Under the pieces are notes generated by a model. The model ran no database searches, was not told where the DNA came from, and saw only the letters and a list, made by a program, of their open reading frames with translations. Shown piece by piece: positions 1-40,660 of a DNA stretch of 64,000 bases. This stretch comes from Streptomyces sp. NBC_01429 (GTDB taxonomy: Bacteria; Actinomycetota; Actinomycetes; Streptomycetales; Streptomycetaceae), in contig NZ_CP109599.1 of assembly GCF_036231945.1 (NCBI RefSeq), positions 7,715,501 to 7,779,500 of the forward strand. Direction: 5' to 3'. Position 1 is the first letter of the stretch. Each line of letters begins with the position of its first letter. The translations under genes and the position numbers were made by a program.

Positions 1-2150
1 GACGAGCCGCAACTCGCCCTCCGCCAGGGCGCCGTGTACGTGCCACGGCTGACCCGCGCCCACAGCCACGAGCCGCTCGCCGTCCCCGGCGGGGCGGAGC
101 CGTGGCGGCTGGACATCCCCGAGAAGGGCACGGTCGACCACCTGGCCCTCGTCCCCTGCCCCGAGGCCGCACAGCCCCTGGAACCGGGACAGGTACGGAT
201 CGCCGTCCGCGCCGCCGGGCTGAACTTCCGCGACGTCCTCAACGCGCTCGGCATGTACCCCGGCGGGGCACGGCACCTCGGTTCCGAGGCGGCCGGAGTC
301 GTCGTCGAGACCGGCCCCGGCGTGACCTCCCCGGCCGTCGGCGACCGGGTGATGGGCATGGTGCCGGGCGGCTTCGGCCCCCTCGCCGTGGTCGACCACC
401 GGGTTCTGGCGCCCGTTCCTAAGGGCTTCTCGTTCGAGCAGGCCGCCTCCATCCCCGTCGTGTTCCTGACCGCCTACTACGCGCTGCGCGACCTCGCCGG
501 GCTCCGGGCGGGGGAGACCGTCCTCGTCCACGCGGCGGCCGGCGGCGTCGGCATGGCAGCCACCCAGCTCGCCCGCCACTGGGGCGCCGAGGTCCTCGGC
601 ACCGCCAGCACGTACAAGCGAGAGCTGCTGCGCCGCGACGGCTGGTCCGACGACCGGCTCGCCTCCTCCCGCGACCTCGGCTTCGAGGAGCGTTTCCACG
701 GCGCCGGTGACGGCGGCCGGGGCGTCGACGTGGTCCTCAACTCCCTCGCCGGTGAGTTCGTGGACGCCTCCCTGCGGCTGCTCGCCCCCGGCGGGCGGCT
801 GATCGAGATGGGCAAGACCGACATCCGCGACGCGGACGAGGTCGCCAGGGACCACGACGGAGCCCGCTACCGGGCCTTCGATCTGGTCGAGGCCGGACCC
901 GAGCGCATCCACGCGATGCTCACCGAACTCGTCGCGCTCTTCGAATCGGGCGCCCTGCGCCCGCTCCCGGTCACCTCCTGGGACGTCCAGCACGCCCGCG
1001 AGGCGTTCCGCTTCGTCTCCGAGGCCCGCCACGTGGGCAAGGTCGTCCTCACCGTCCCGCGCGCCTGGGACCCGCGGGGCACCGTACTCATCACCGGCGG
1101 CACCGGCGAGCTGGGCGGCCTGCTGGCCCGCCACCTCGTCACCACGCACGGAACGCGTCATCTGCTGCTGACCGCGCGCCGCGGCCTCGACGCCCCCGGC
1201 GCGCGGGACCTCCAGGACGAACTGACGGCCCTGGGCGCCCGGGTCACCGTCGCCGCCTGCGACATCACCGACCGCGATGCGGTCGCCGCCCTGCTCGCCG
1301 CCGTACCCGGGGAACATCCGCTGACAGCGGTGGTGCACGCCGCCGGGGTGCTCGACGACGGGGTCATCGCCTCCCTCACCCCCGAGCGGCTGCGCACCGT
1401 CCTGCGCCCGAAGGCCGACGGGGCCCGCCACCTGCACGAGCTGACCGCCCCCCTCGACCTCGCCGGATTCGTCCTCTTCTCCTCGGCCGCCGGTGTGTTC
1501 GGGTCGCCGGGCCAGGGGAACTACGCCGCGGCCAACGCCTACCTCGACGCGCTCGCCCAGCACCGCCGTGTGCGGGGCATGCCCACCACCTCCCTCGCGT
1601 GGGGACTGTGGGAGCAGGCCAGCGGGATGACCCGCCACCTCGACGAGGCCGACCGCGCGCGCTCGGCGCAGTCCGGGGCGCTGACCCTGGCCACGGCCGA
1701 CGGGCTGGTCCTCTTCGACGCGGCCCTCGCGGCGCGCCGCGCCCTGCTCGTGCCCGTCCGGCTGGACGGCGGCGTCCTGCGGGCCCGCCCGGCCGCCGAA
1801 CTCCCGGTCCTGCTGCGCGGGCTCTTCCGGCCCACCGCGGCCCGGCGTTCCGCGGACGCCGCCCGCCGGCCCTCCGGCGGCGACGACCTGCGCGGACGGC
1901 TGGCCACCCTCACACCCGCCGACCGCAGGTCCGCGCTGCACGACCTGGTAGCGGGCTGCGTGGCCGCCGTACTCGGACACACCGACCCCGAACTCGTGAA
2001 CGCCGAGAAGGCGTTCCGCGACCTCGGCTTCAACTCCCTCACCTCGGTCGAACTCCGCAACCGGCTCAACACCGCCACCGGGCTGCGGCTGCCCGCCACT
2101 CTGGCCTTCGACCACCCGACCTCGGCCGAGCTGGTCGAGTTCCTCTCCGC
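1..2150 (+). other. PKS module 3, visible part: ER-KR-ACP
   Basis: The visible part starts just upstream of the ER. The ER has a Tyr in GMYPG, which in the enoylreductase stereochemistry model goes with a 2S methyl branch (inference). The KR has the LDD motif of B-type ketoreductases (GVLDDG) and an intact Ser/Tyr/Asn set (FSSAAG, GNYAAAN). The ACP serine sits in LGFNSL instead of LGFDSL. A DH must lie upstream, outside the window, if the module is fully reducing. Confidence 0.88.
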
Positions 2151-5100
2151 CGAACTCGTCACCGACGACACCGTCGAGGACGGCACCGGCACGGACGACG
2201 ACACGCCCCCGACCGTCACCATCACGGCCGGGTCCGACGAGCCCATCGCGATCGTCGGCATGGCCTGCCGGCTGCCCGGCGGTGTCCGCTCCCCGAACGA
2301 CCTGTGGGAGATGCTCGCCGCGGGCACCGACGCCATCGGCCCCTTCCCCACCGACCGGGGCTGGGACCTCGACGCGGTGTACGGACCGACGGCGGACGAC
2401 CCCACCGCGTCCCACGCCCGCGAGGGCGGCTTCCTCTACGAGGCCCCCGAGTTCGACGCCGACTTCTTCGGGGTCAGCCCGCGCGAGGCGCTGGCGATGG
2501 ACCCGCAGCAGCGGCTGCTGCTGGAGACCGCGTGGGAGGCGTTCGAGCGGGCGGGCATCGACCCCCGGTCGGCCCGCGGCAGCAGGACCGGAGTCTTCGC
2601 CGGACTGGCGTCGAGCGACTATCTGTCCCGCGTCTCCGAGGTGCCGGAGGAACTCGCCGGCTACGTGAACAACGGCAACGCGATGAGTGTGGTCTCCGGT
2701 CGCGTCGCCTACGCCCTCGGCCTGGAGGGTCCGGCGGTGACGGTGGACACGGCGTGTTCCTCGTCGCTGGTGGCGTTGCATCTCGCGGCGCAGTCGCTGC
2801 GTTCGGGCGAGTGCTCGCTCGCGCTGGCCGGCGGGGTCACCGTCATGTCGTCCCCCCGGCTCTTCACCGACTTCTCCCGGCAGCGCGGACTCGCCGGCGA
2901 CGGCCGCTGCAAGCCCTTCGCCGCCACGGCCGACGGCACCGGATTCTCCGAGGGTGTGGGGCTGCTGTTGGTGGAGCGGTTGTCGGATGCGCGGCGTCGT
3001 GGTCATCGGGTGTTGGCGGTGGTGCGGGGTTCGGCGGTGAATCAGGATGGTGCGTCGAATGGGTTGAGTGCGCCGAACGGTCCGGCGCAGCAGCGGGTGA
3101 TTCGTCAGGCGTTGGCGAGTGCGGGTGTGTCTGCCGCCGAGGTGGATGTGGTGGAGGCGCATGGTACGGGGACGCGGTTGGGTGATCCGATCGAGGCGCA
3201 GGCGCTGCTGGCGACGTACGGTCAGGCTCGTTCTGCCGATATGCCGTTGCTGTTGGGTTCGGTGAAGTCGAACATCGGTCATACGCAGGCTGCCGCGGGT
3301 GTGGCGGGTGTGATGAAGATGGTGTTGGCGATGAGCCACGGTGTGTTGCCGAAGAGTCTGCACATCGGTGAGCCGAGTCCGCATGTGGAGTGGGATTCGG
3401 GTGCGGTGCGGCTGCTGGAGGATTCGGTGGCGTGGCCGGAGACCGGGCGTCCGCGTCGGGCCGGTGTCTCCTCCTTCGGCATCAGCGGCACCAACGCCCA
3501 CCTCATCCTCGAACAGGACACCGCCCCGTCGGACCACACCGGTCCCGCCGCTCCGGAGCCCATCACCGAGCCCGCCACCGAGCCCGCCGCCCCAGGGACG
3601 GCCGTACCCTGGCTCGTTTCGGCCCGCACCGGTAACGCCCTGCGCGGCCAGGCACGGGCGCTGCTCGGCCACCTGACGGACCAGCCCTCCGCCACTCTCC
3701 TCGACACCGCCCACGCGCTGGCCGGACAACGCGCCACGCTGGAACGGCGCGCGGTCGTGATCGGCGCGGACCGTGAAGAGATCGCCGAGCGGCTCCGGGC
3801 GCTGGCGGAGAACCGGCCCACCGCGGGCGCGGTGGTCGGCGGCTTCACCAGCGGCAGGGAACGCAAGGTCGTCCTGGTCTTCCCCGGCCAGGGCTCCCAG
3901 TGGGCCGGCATGGGCACCGAACTCCTCGACACGTCACCGGTGTTCGCCGACCGCATCGCCGCCTGCGAGGCGGCGCTCTCCCCGTACGTCGACTGGTCGC
4001 TGCGCGAGGTACTGCGAGGCGCCGAAGGAGCGCCGGGACTCGACCGGGTCGACGTGGCCCAGCCCGCCCTGTGGGCGATGATGGTCTCGCTCGCCGAGGT
4101 CTGGCAGTCGCACGGCGTGCGGCCCGCCGCCGTACTGGGACACTCCCAGGGCGAGATCGCCGCCGCCTGCGTGGCCGGCGCGCTCACCCTCGACGACGCC
4201 GCCCGCATCGTGGCGCTGCGCAGCAGGGCCATCGGCGGAGAACTGTCCGGACACGGCTCCATGGCCTCCGTGACGGCCCCGCGCGACGAAGTCCTCGCCC
4301 GTATCGGCGACCGGACCGACCTGGTGTCGGTCGCCGCGGTCAACGGCCCCTCCAGCGTCGTCGTCTCCGGCGACACCGCGGCCCTGGACGACCTCGTCGC
4401 CACCTGCGTGCGGGACGGGATCCGGGCCAAGCGGATCCCCGTCGACTACGCCTCGCACTCGGCGCACGTCGAGCGGCTCCGCGACACACTCCTGGCGGAA
4501 CTCGGCGGGATCGAACCCGGCGAGGGCGGGATCCCGTTCCTCTCCACCGTGACCTGCGAATGGACCGCGCCGCACCTCCTGGACGCGGAGTACTGGTACG
4601 AGAACCTGCGCCGCACCGTACGACTGGAGGAGGCCCTGCGCACCCTCCTCGACCAGGGCCACGACGTCTTCGTGGAGGTCAGCCCGCACCCCGTGCTGAC
4701 CATGGGACTGGAGGACACGGTCGCTGACGCCGAGGCGGACGCCGTGGTCCTCGGCTCGCTGCGCCGTGACGACGGCGGCCGGGAGCGGCTGCTGACCTCG
4801 CTGGCCGAGGCCCACGTGCACGGTGTCGCCGTCGACTGGAGCGACACCGTCGCGGGCGGCCGCCCGGTCGATCTGCCCACGTACGCCTTCCAGCGCGAGC
4901 GCTACTGGCTGGAGTCCGTCGACCGCGTGGACCCGGCGGGACTGGACGCGGCGGTCACCCTCGCCAACGACGGCGGGACGGTGCTGACCGGTACGGTCGG
5001 CCGCCACACCCACCCATGGCTCACCGACCACCAGATCCTCGGCACCACCGTCGTCCCGGCCACCGTCCTCCTCGAATGGGCGATCCGCGCCGGAGAAGCG

Positions 5101-7770
5101 GTCGGCTGCGCCGCCGTCGACCACCTCGTCGAGGACGTTCCGCTGACCCTGCCGGACGAGGGCGCCGTCGCCGTACAGGTGGCCCTCGGCGCGGCCGACG
5201 CTGCGGGCCTGCGCCCGCTGACCGTCCACGCCCGCGCCGAAGCCGCCGACCCGGACGCCCCATGGACCCGGCACGCCACCGGCGCGCTCACCGAGGCCCC
5301 GGCCCGCCCGGCCGGAGAGACGGCCGACGTCGAGCCTCCGGCCGACGCGCTGGCCGTCGAGACGCAGTCGCTCTACGAGCGCCTCGCCGACCACGGCTTC
5401 GCGCACGGACCAGCCTTCCGCACGATCCGCACACTCCGGCGGCGCCCGGCGGACCACGCGGAACTCTTCGTGGAGAGCGCCCTCACGGACGCCGCACCCG
5501 GCACCACCGCACCCGGCACCACCGCGGCCGGGTTCCGGCTCGCTCCCGCGCTGCTCCAGACGGCACTGACCCTCGCGGCCGGCGAGGAGACACCGCTGCT
5601 GCCCTCCGCCTGGCACGGGGTCACCGTGCACGCCACCGGCGCCACCGCCCTGCGCGCCCGGATCACACCGACCGGCGATTCCACGTTCTCCGTCGCTGCC
5701 GTGGACGGAGCGGGCCGGCCCGTCGCCACCATCGACTCCGTCACCCTGCGCCCCGCGTCCGCCGCGCGCCTCGGCACCGTCTCCCACGACGCGCTCTTCC
5801 AGGTCGACTGGACGCCGTGGACCCCGCCGACCGGCACCGCACCCGCACCGGACGAGGCGTACGCCCTGCTCGGCGCCGCCCAGGAACTCGCCCCCGCCTT
5901 CGAGGAGACCGGCGCGCCCGTCCGCGTGTTCGCCGACCTCACGGCCCTGGCAGCGGCCCTGGAGGCCGGTGAGCCCGTCCCCGGGACCGTCGTCCTCCGG
6001 CTGACCGGCCCCCGGGCCGGCCGCATGACGGCCGCCGCCGCCCACACGGCAGTGACCGACATGCTGACGACCACTCAGGCCTGGCTGCGCGAGCCCCGGT
6101 TCGCCCTCTCCCGGCTGGTCCTCGTCACCGAGGGCGCCGTCGGCACCACCCACGACGACCCGGTGACGGCGCTCGCCGACGCCGGCGTGTGGGGGCTGAC
6201 GCGCTCCGCCCAGGCCGAGCACCCGGACCGCTTCCTGCTCGTCGACCTCGACGGCGACGCACGCTCCGAGCGGGCCCTCCCGGCCGCGGTGTCCGCGGCG
6301 TTCGCCGCCACCGAAACACAACTCGCTGTGCGTGCCGGTACGGTGACGGTCCCGCGGCTGCGTCGCGCACTCCCCGCCGACCGGCCCGCCGACGCCCCCG
6401 TACGGCAGTGGGACCCGACCGGCACGGGCACCGTGCTCATCACCGGCGGCACCGGAACACTCGGCGGACTCGTCGCCCGCCACCTCGTCACCCGGCACGG
6501 CGTCCGCCGCCTCGTACTGACCGGCCGGCGCGGACCGGCCGCGCCCGGCGCGGAATCGCTGCGCGACGAACTGATGGAATCCGGGGCCGAGGTCGAGATC
6601 GTCGCCTGCGACGCCGCCGACCGGGATCAACTCGCCGCCGTGCTGGACAAGATCCCGCTGGACCGTCCGCTCAGCGCGGTCGTCCACGCGGCCGGCGTCC
6701 TGGAGGACGGCCTGCTCGAAGGACTCACCACCGAACAGGTGGACCGGGTCATGCGGCCGAAGACCGACGCCGCCTGGAACCTCCACGAGCTGACCCGCGA
6801 CGCGAAGCTGTCCGCCTTCGTCCTCTTCTCCTCCTTCGCCGGAGTCGCCGGCGGCCCGGCGCAGGCCAACTACGCCGCCGCCAACGTCTTCCTGGACGCC
6901 CTCGCCCAGCACCGCCGGGCCCAGGGCCTCGCCGCCACCTCCCTCGCCTGGGGATTCTGGGCCGAGGCCAGCGAACTCACCGGCACCCTCGGCCAGGCCG
7001 ACCTGGAACGCTTCGCACGCTCCGGCATGCTGCCGATCGCGTCGGACCAGGGACTCGGACTGCTCGACGCGTCGGCGGACCTCGACAGCCCGCTCCTGGT
7101 GCCCGTCCGTCTCGACCTGCGCGCCCTCGCCCGGTCCGGAGACTTCCCGCCACTGCTGCGGGCCCTCGTACGGACATCTCCGCGCCACGCGTCCGACCCG
7201 GCCGCCGCCGGACCCGAGCCCCGCGAAGAGGGCCTCGCCGCACAGCTGTCCGGGCTCAGCACGGCCAGGCAGGAGGCAATCCTGCTCCACCTGGTCGCCG
7301 GTCAGGTCGCCACGGTCCTCGGCCACGGCTCGGCCGAAGCGGTCGACGCCGAACGCGGCCTCCTCGACCTGGGCATGACCTCACTCACCGCCGTGGAACT
7401 GCGCAACCGGCTCAACACCGAGACCGGTCTGCGCCTGCCCACCACCACGATCTTCGACCACCCCACCCCGATCGGCCTGGTGCGCCACCTGCGCGCCCTG
7501 CTGACCGAGGGGGAGGAACAGTCCGAGGACGCGGCGACCGCGCCGGCCTTCGCCGGGCTCGACGCCCTCGAAACCGCCCTGGCGGAAGGCGAACTGGACG
7601 CGGCCGCTCGCGCCCGGATCGTCAAGCGCCTCCAAGCATTGCAGTGGAAGCTCGACGCCGCCGGCGAGGACGCACGGACGGAGGACGGCGACGATCCCGC
7701 CGACCTCTCCGCCGTCTCCTCCGACGACGAAATGTTCGAAATGATCAACAAAGAACTCGGCCTGGCCTGA
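1..7770 (+). CDS. fscB: Modular type I PKS, 3' part (end of module 3 and complete module 4), FscB-like
   Basis: The reading frame is already open at base 1, so the N-terminus lies outside the window; 2589 residues are visible. Order seen: ER (about residues 39-350, NADPH motif HAAAGGVGMAA), KR (360-540, GGTGELG), ACP (645-715, LGFNSL), KS (746-1170, DTACSSS), AT (1287-1583, GHSQGE and YASHS, a methylmalonyl-type signature), DH (1655-1920, defective), KR (2142-2325), ACP (2424-2498, LGMTSL), then an acidic helical C-terminal docking tail. This fits the end of the protein carrying modules 2-4 of candicidin/FR-008: module 3 fully reduces, and module 4 adds a methyl-branched unit and leaves a hydroxyl. 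The next gene starts 48 bp downstream and its N-terminal coiled coil should accept this docking tail. Module numbers rest on the candicidin comparison. PKS identity is certain; the fsc name is a homology inference. Confidence 0.93.
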   Translation, partial: DEPQLALRQGAVYVPRLTRAHSHEPLAVPGGAEPWRLDIPEKGTVDHLALVPCPEAAQPLEPGQVRIAVRAAGLNFRDVLNALGMYPGGARHLGSEAAGVVVETGPGVTSPAVGDRVMGMVPGGFGPLAVVDHRVLAPVPKGFSFEQAASIPVVFLTAYYALRDLAGLRAGETVLVHAAAGGVGMAATQLARHWGAEVLGTASTYKRELLRRDGWSDDRLASSRDLGFEERFHGAGDGGRGVDVVLNSLAGEFVDASLRLLAPGGRLIEMGKTDIRDADEVARDHDGARYRAFDLVEAGPERIHAMLTELVALFESGALRPLPVTSWDVQHAREAFRFVSEARHVGKVVLTVPRAWDPRGTVLITGGTGELGGLLARHLVTTHGTRHLLLTARRGLDAPGARDLQDELTALGARVTVAACDITDRDAVAALLAAVPGEHPLTAVVHAAGVLDDGVIASLTPERLRTVLRPKADGARHLHELTAPLDLAGFVLFSSAAGVFGSPGQGNYAAANAYLDALAQHRRVRGMPTTSLAWGLWEQASGMTRHLDEADRARSAQSGALTLATADGLVLFDAALAARRALLVPVRLDGGVLRARPAAELPVLLRGLFRPTAARRSADAARRPSGGDDLRGRLATLTPADRRSALHDLVAGCVAAVLGHTDPELVNAEKAFRDLGFNSLTSVELRNRLNTATGLRLPATLAFDHPTSAELVEFLSAELVTDDTVEDGTGTDDDTPPTVTITAGSDEPIAIVGMACRLPGGVRSPNDLWEMLAAGTDAIGPFPTDRGWDLDAVYGPTADDPTASHAREGGFLYEAPEFDADFFGVSPREALAMDPQQRLLLETAWEAFERAGIDPRSARGSRTGVFAGLASSDYLSRVSEVPEELAGYVNNGNAMSVVSGRVAYALGLEGPAVTVDTACSSSLVALHLAAQSLRSGECSLALAGGVTVMSSPRLFTDFSRQRGLAGDGRCKPFAATADGTGFSEGVGLLLVERLSDARRRGHRVLAVVRGSAVNQDGASNGLSAPNGPAQQRVIRQALASAGVSAAEVDVVEAHGTGTRLGDPIEAQALLATYGQARSADMPLLLGSVKSNIGHTQAAAGVAGVMKMVLAMSHGVLPKSLHIGEPSPHVEWDSGAVRLLEDSVAWPETGRPRRAGVSSFGISGTNAHLILEQDTAPSDHTGPAAPEPITEPATEPAAPGTAVPWLVSARTGNALRGQARALLGHLTDQPSATLLDTAHALAGQRATLERRAVVIGADREEIAERLRALAENRPTAGAVVGGFTSGRERKVVLVFPGQGSQWAGMGTELLDTSPVFADRIAACEAALSPYVDWSLREVLRGAEGAPGLDRVDVAQPALWAMMVSLAEVWQSHGVRPAAVLGHSQGEIAAACVAGALTLDDAARIVALRSRAIGGELSGHGSMASVTAPRDEVLARIGDRTDLVSVAAVNGPSSVVVSGDTAALDDLVATCVRDGIRAKRIPVDYASHSAHVERLRDTLLAELGGIEPGEGGIPFLSTVTCEWTAPHLLDAEYWYENLRRTVRLEEALRTLLDQGHDVFVEVSPHPVLTMGLEDTVADAEADAVVLGSLRRDDGGRERLLTSLAEAHVHGVAVDWSDTVAGGRPVDLPTYAFQRERYWLESVDRVDPAGLDAAVTLANDGGTVLTGTVGRHTHPWLTDHQILGTTVVPATVLLEWAIRAGEAVGCAAVDHLVEDVPLTLPDEGAVAVQVALGAADAAGLRPLTVHARAEAADPDAPWTRHATGALTEAPARPAGETADVEPPADALAVETQSLYERLADHGFAHGPAFRTIRTLRRRPADHAELFVESALTDAAPGTTAPGTTAAGFRLAPALLQTALTLAAGEETPLLPSAWHGVTVHATGATALRARITPTGDSTFSVAAVDGAGRPVATIDSVTLRPASAARLGTVSHDALFQVDWTPWTPPTGTAPAPDEAYALLGAAQELAPAFEETGAPVRVFADLTALAAALEAGEPVPGTVVLRLTGPRAGRMTAAAAHTAVTDMLTTTQAWLREPRFALSRLVLVTEGAVGTTHDDPVTALADAGVWGLTRSAQAEHPDRFLLVDLDGDARSERALPAAVSAAFAATETQLAVRAGTVTVPRLRRALPADRPADAPVRQWDPTGTGTVLITGGTGTLGGLVARHLVTRHGVRRLVLTGRRGPAAPGAESLRDELMESGAEVEIVACDAADRDQLAAVLDKIPLDRPLSAVVHAAGVLEDGLLEGLTTEQVDRVMRPKTDAAWNLHELTRDAKLSAFVLFSSFAGVAGGPAQANYAAANVFLDALAQHRRAQGLAATSLAWGFWAEASELTGTLGQADLERFARSGMLPIASDQGLGLLDASADLDSPLLVPVRLDLRALARSGDFPPLLRALVRTSPRHASDPAAAGPEPREEGLAAQLSGLSTARQEAILLHLVAGQVATVLGHGSAEAVDAERGLLDLGMTSLTAVELRNRLNTETGLRLPTTTIFDHPTPIGLVRHLRALLTEGEEQSEDAATAPAFAGLDALETALAEGELDAAARARIVKRLQALQWKLDAAGEDARTEDGDDPADLSAVSSDDEMFEMINKELGLA
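2230..7495 (+). other. PKS module 4: KS-AT(methylmalonyl type)-DH(inactive)-KR-ACP
   Basis: KS has DTACSSS, EAHGTGT and SNIGHTQ. AT has GHSQGE with YASH, so methylmalonyl-CoA is predicted. The DH keeps its HxxxGxxxxP motif (His codon 5029-5031), but the usual HPALLDA is APALLQT: His is replaced by Ala (5542-5544) and catalytic Asp by Gln (CAG 5557-5559). KR is intact (GGTGTLG, ANYAAAN) with LED in place of LDD. Predicted outcome is a beta-hydroxy, alpha-methyl unit, as expected for the lactone-forming hydroxyl in candicidin-type polyenes. Confidence 0.88.
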
Positions 7771-7803
7771 CAGCCCAGTCGGTCCACACGTCTTTTCCGA
7801 ACT

Positions 7804-7810
7804 GGGAGGA
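7804..7810 (+). promoter_or_regulatory. Ribosome binding site of fscC
   Basis: GGGAGGA lies 8 bases before the ATG at 7819, in the 48-bp gap after the fscB stop codon. It supports this start and co-transcription with fscB. Confidence 0.8.
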
Positions 7811-7818
7811 ACATCCCC

Positions 7819-39627
<31,809 letters not shown>

Positions 39628-39638
39628 CGGTTGGCGGA

Positions 39639-39666
39639 GCCGGGGAGGGCAAGCGCCCTCCCCGGC
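39639..39666 (+). terminator. Hairpin directly behind fscC
   Basis: A 12-bp perfect GC-rich stem (GCCGGGGAGGGC paired with its complement) with a 4-base loop starts 11 bases after the fscC stop codon. No U-tract follows; GC-rich hairpins without U-tracts are common in Streptomyces. Confidence 0.7.
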
Positions 39667-39674
39667 CCCGCCCG

Positions 39675-39743
39675 TCGTCCGTTGGACATGACACTGCCCG
39701 TACCGGGTGAACCGGTACGGGCAGTGTCATGTCCAACGGACGA
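39675..39743. terminator. 32-bp perfect inverted repeat, bidirectional terminator between fscC and the ABC genes
   Basis: The two arms, 39675-39706 and 39712-39743, are perfect reverse complements separated by the 5-base loop GTGAA. It lies between two convergent transcription units: the fscC stop is 48 bases to the left and the permease stop (39759) 15 bases to the right. A bidirectional terminator is the simplest reading; the stem is much longer than a terminator needs. Confidence 0.85.
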
Positions 39744-39758
39744 GGCGGAAGTTCCGCC

Positions 39759-40619
39759 CTACAGGGGCCGGCGGAAGCCCTTCACCGCGAAGACGCCGCC
39801 CACGAGGGCGATGAGCGCGCTGATCAGTACCGCGGGGATGGCGGCCCCGCCGCCCGGCACGTCGAGTGCCAGCGCACGCGTCGCGTTGATCGCGTACGTC
39901 AGCGGATTGACCGTCGCGACGACCTGGAGCCAGCCCGGCAGGTCCTCGACCGGGACGTAGGCGCTCGACGCGAACATGAGGGGGAAGATCGCGATGATCG
40001 CGAGGTTCTGCATCGGTTCGGCGCGCCGCAGCCAGGCGCCGGCCGCGATGAAGGCCCACCCCAGCGACCAGCTGATGAAGAGGGTCAGGCCGGCCGAGGC
40101 GGCGAGTTCGAGCGCGCCGCCCTTGGGCGAGTAGCCGAGCACCGTGATGCCCAGCACCAGGATGATCACGACCTGGACGGCGCTGCGGACCAGGCTGGAG
40201 ATGCTGCGGGCGATCAGCAGCGAGCTGGGGTTGATGGGGAGCGAGCGCAGCCGCGCGACGATCCCGTTCTTGAGGTCGTCGACCAGGCCGACGCCCGACT
40301 GCATGGCGGACTGGACCGCGTTGTCCACGAGGACGGCGGGCAGGACGAAGTCCAGGTAGGAGATGCCGTCCGGGAAGTGCGGAGGATGCCCCATCTTGCT
40401 GAACACCTGGGTCAGCACGAACAGGATGATCACCGGCTGGATCAGACCGAACAGGACGACCCCGGGGTCGGTCACCAGCGTCTTCAGCGAACGGCCGGTG
40501 AGCACCCGCACCTGGGTGAGCATCGAACTGCCGCCCCAGGGAGCGGTCTTCCGGAGCGTGGTGGGGGGAAGTGGTTCCGGGGCCGCCGGTCGCGGCTCCC
40601 CGGTCAACTGGGTGGACAT
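39759..40619 (-). CDS. ABC-2 type transporter permease (DrrB-like), polyene export
   Basis: The 286-residue inner-membrane protein has a soluble proline-rich N-terminus (about 45 residues) and then about six hydrophobic segments, the usual ABC-2/DrrB layout; the segment PLMFASSAYVPVEDLPGWL is typical of the family. The ATG at 40619 gives an ordinary family length, so the open frame further upstream, inside the ATPase gene, is not used. It lies 41 bp behind the ATPase gene and is surely co-transcribed. It probably forms the membrane half of the exporter that removes the polyene, giving export and self-protection; it corresponds to one of fscTI/fscTII, but I cannot say which name. It converges on fscC across a large terminator. 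Confidence 0.9.
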   Translation of the reverse strand: MSTQLTGEPRPAAPEPLPPTTLRKTAPWGGSSMLTQVRVLTGRSLKTLVTDPGVVLFGLIQPVIILFVLTQVFSKMGHPPHFPDGISYLDFVLPAVLVDNAVQSAMQSGVGLVDDLKNGIVARLRSLPINPSSLLIARSISSLVRSAVQVVIILVLGITVLGYSPKGGALELAASAGLTLFISWSLGWAFIAAGAWLRRAEPMQNLAIIAIFPLMFASSAYVPVEDLPGWLQVVATVNPLTYAINATRALALDVPGGGAAIPAVLISALIALVGGVFAVKGFRRPL

Positions 40620-40660
40620 CAGGACTCCACGGAGATCGATGGGCGAGGGGACGACGGGCC

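Noticed and set aside
3934..7326. Long open frame on the - strand (over 1,100 codons) opposite fscB
   Set aside because: It is an antisense shadow of a GC-rich PKS gene; the composition is Gly/Arg/Val-rich with no domain, and the + strand has clear catalytic motifs throughout.
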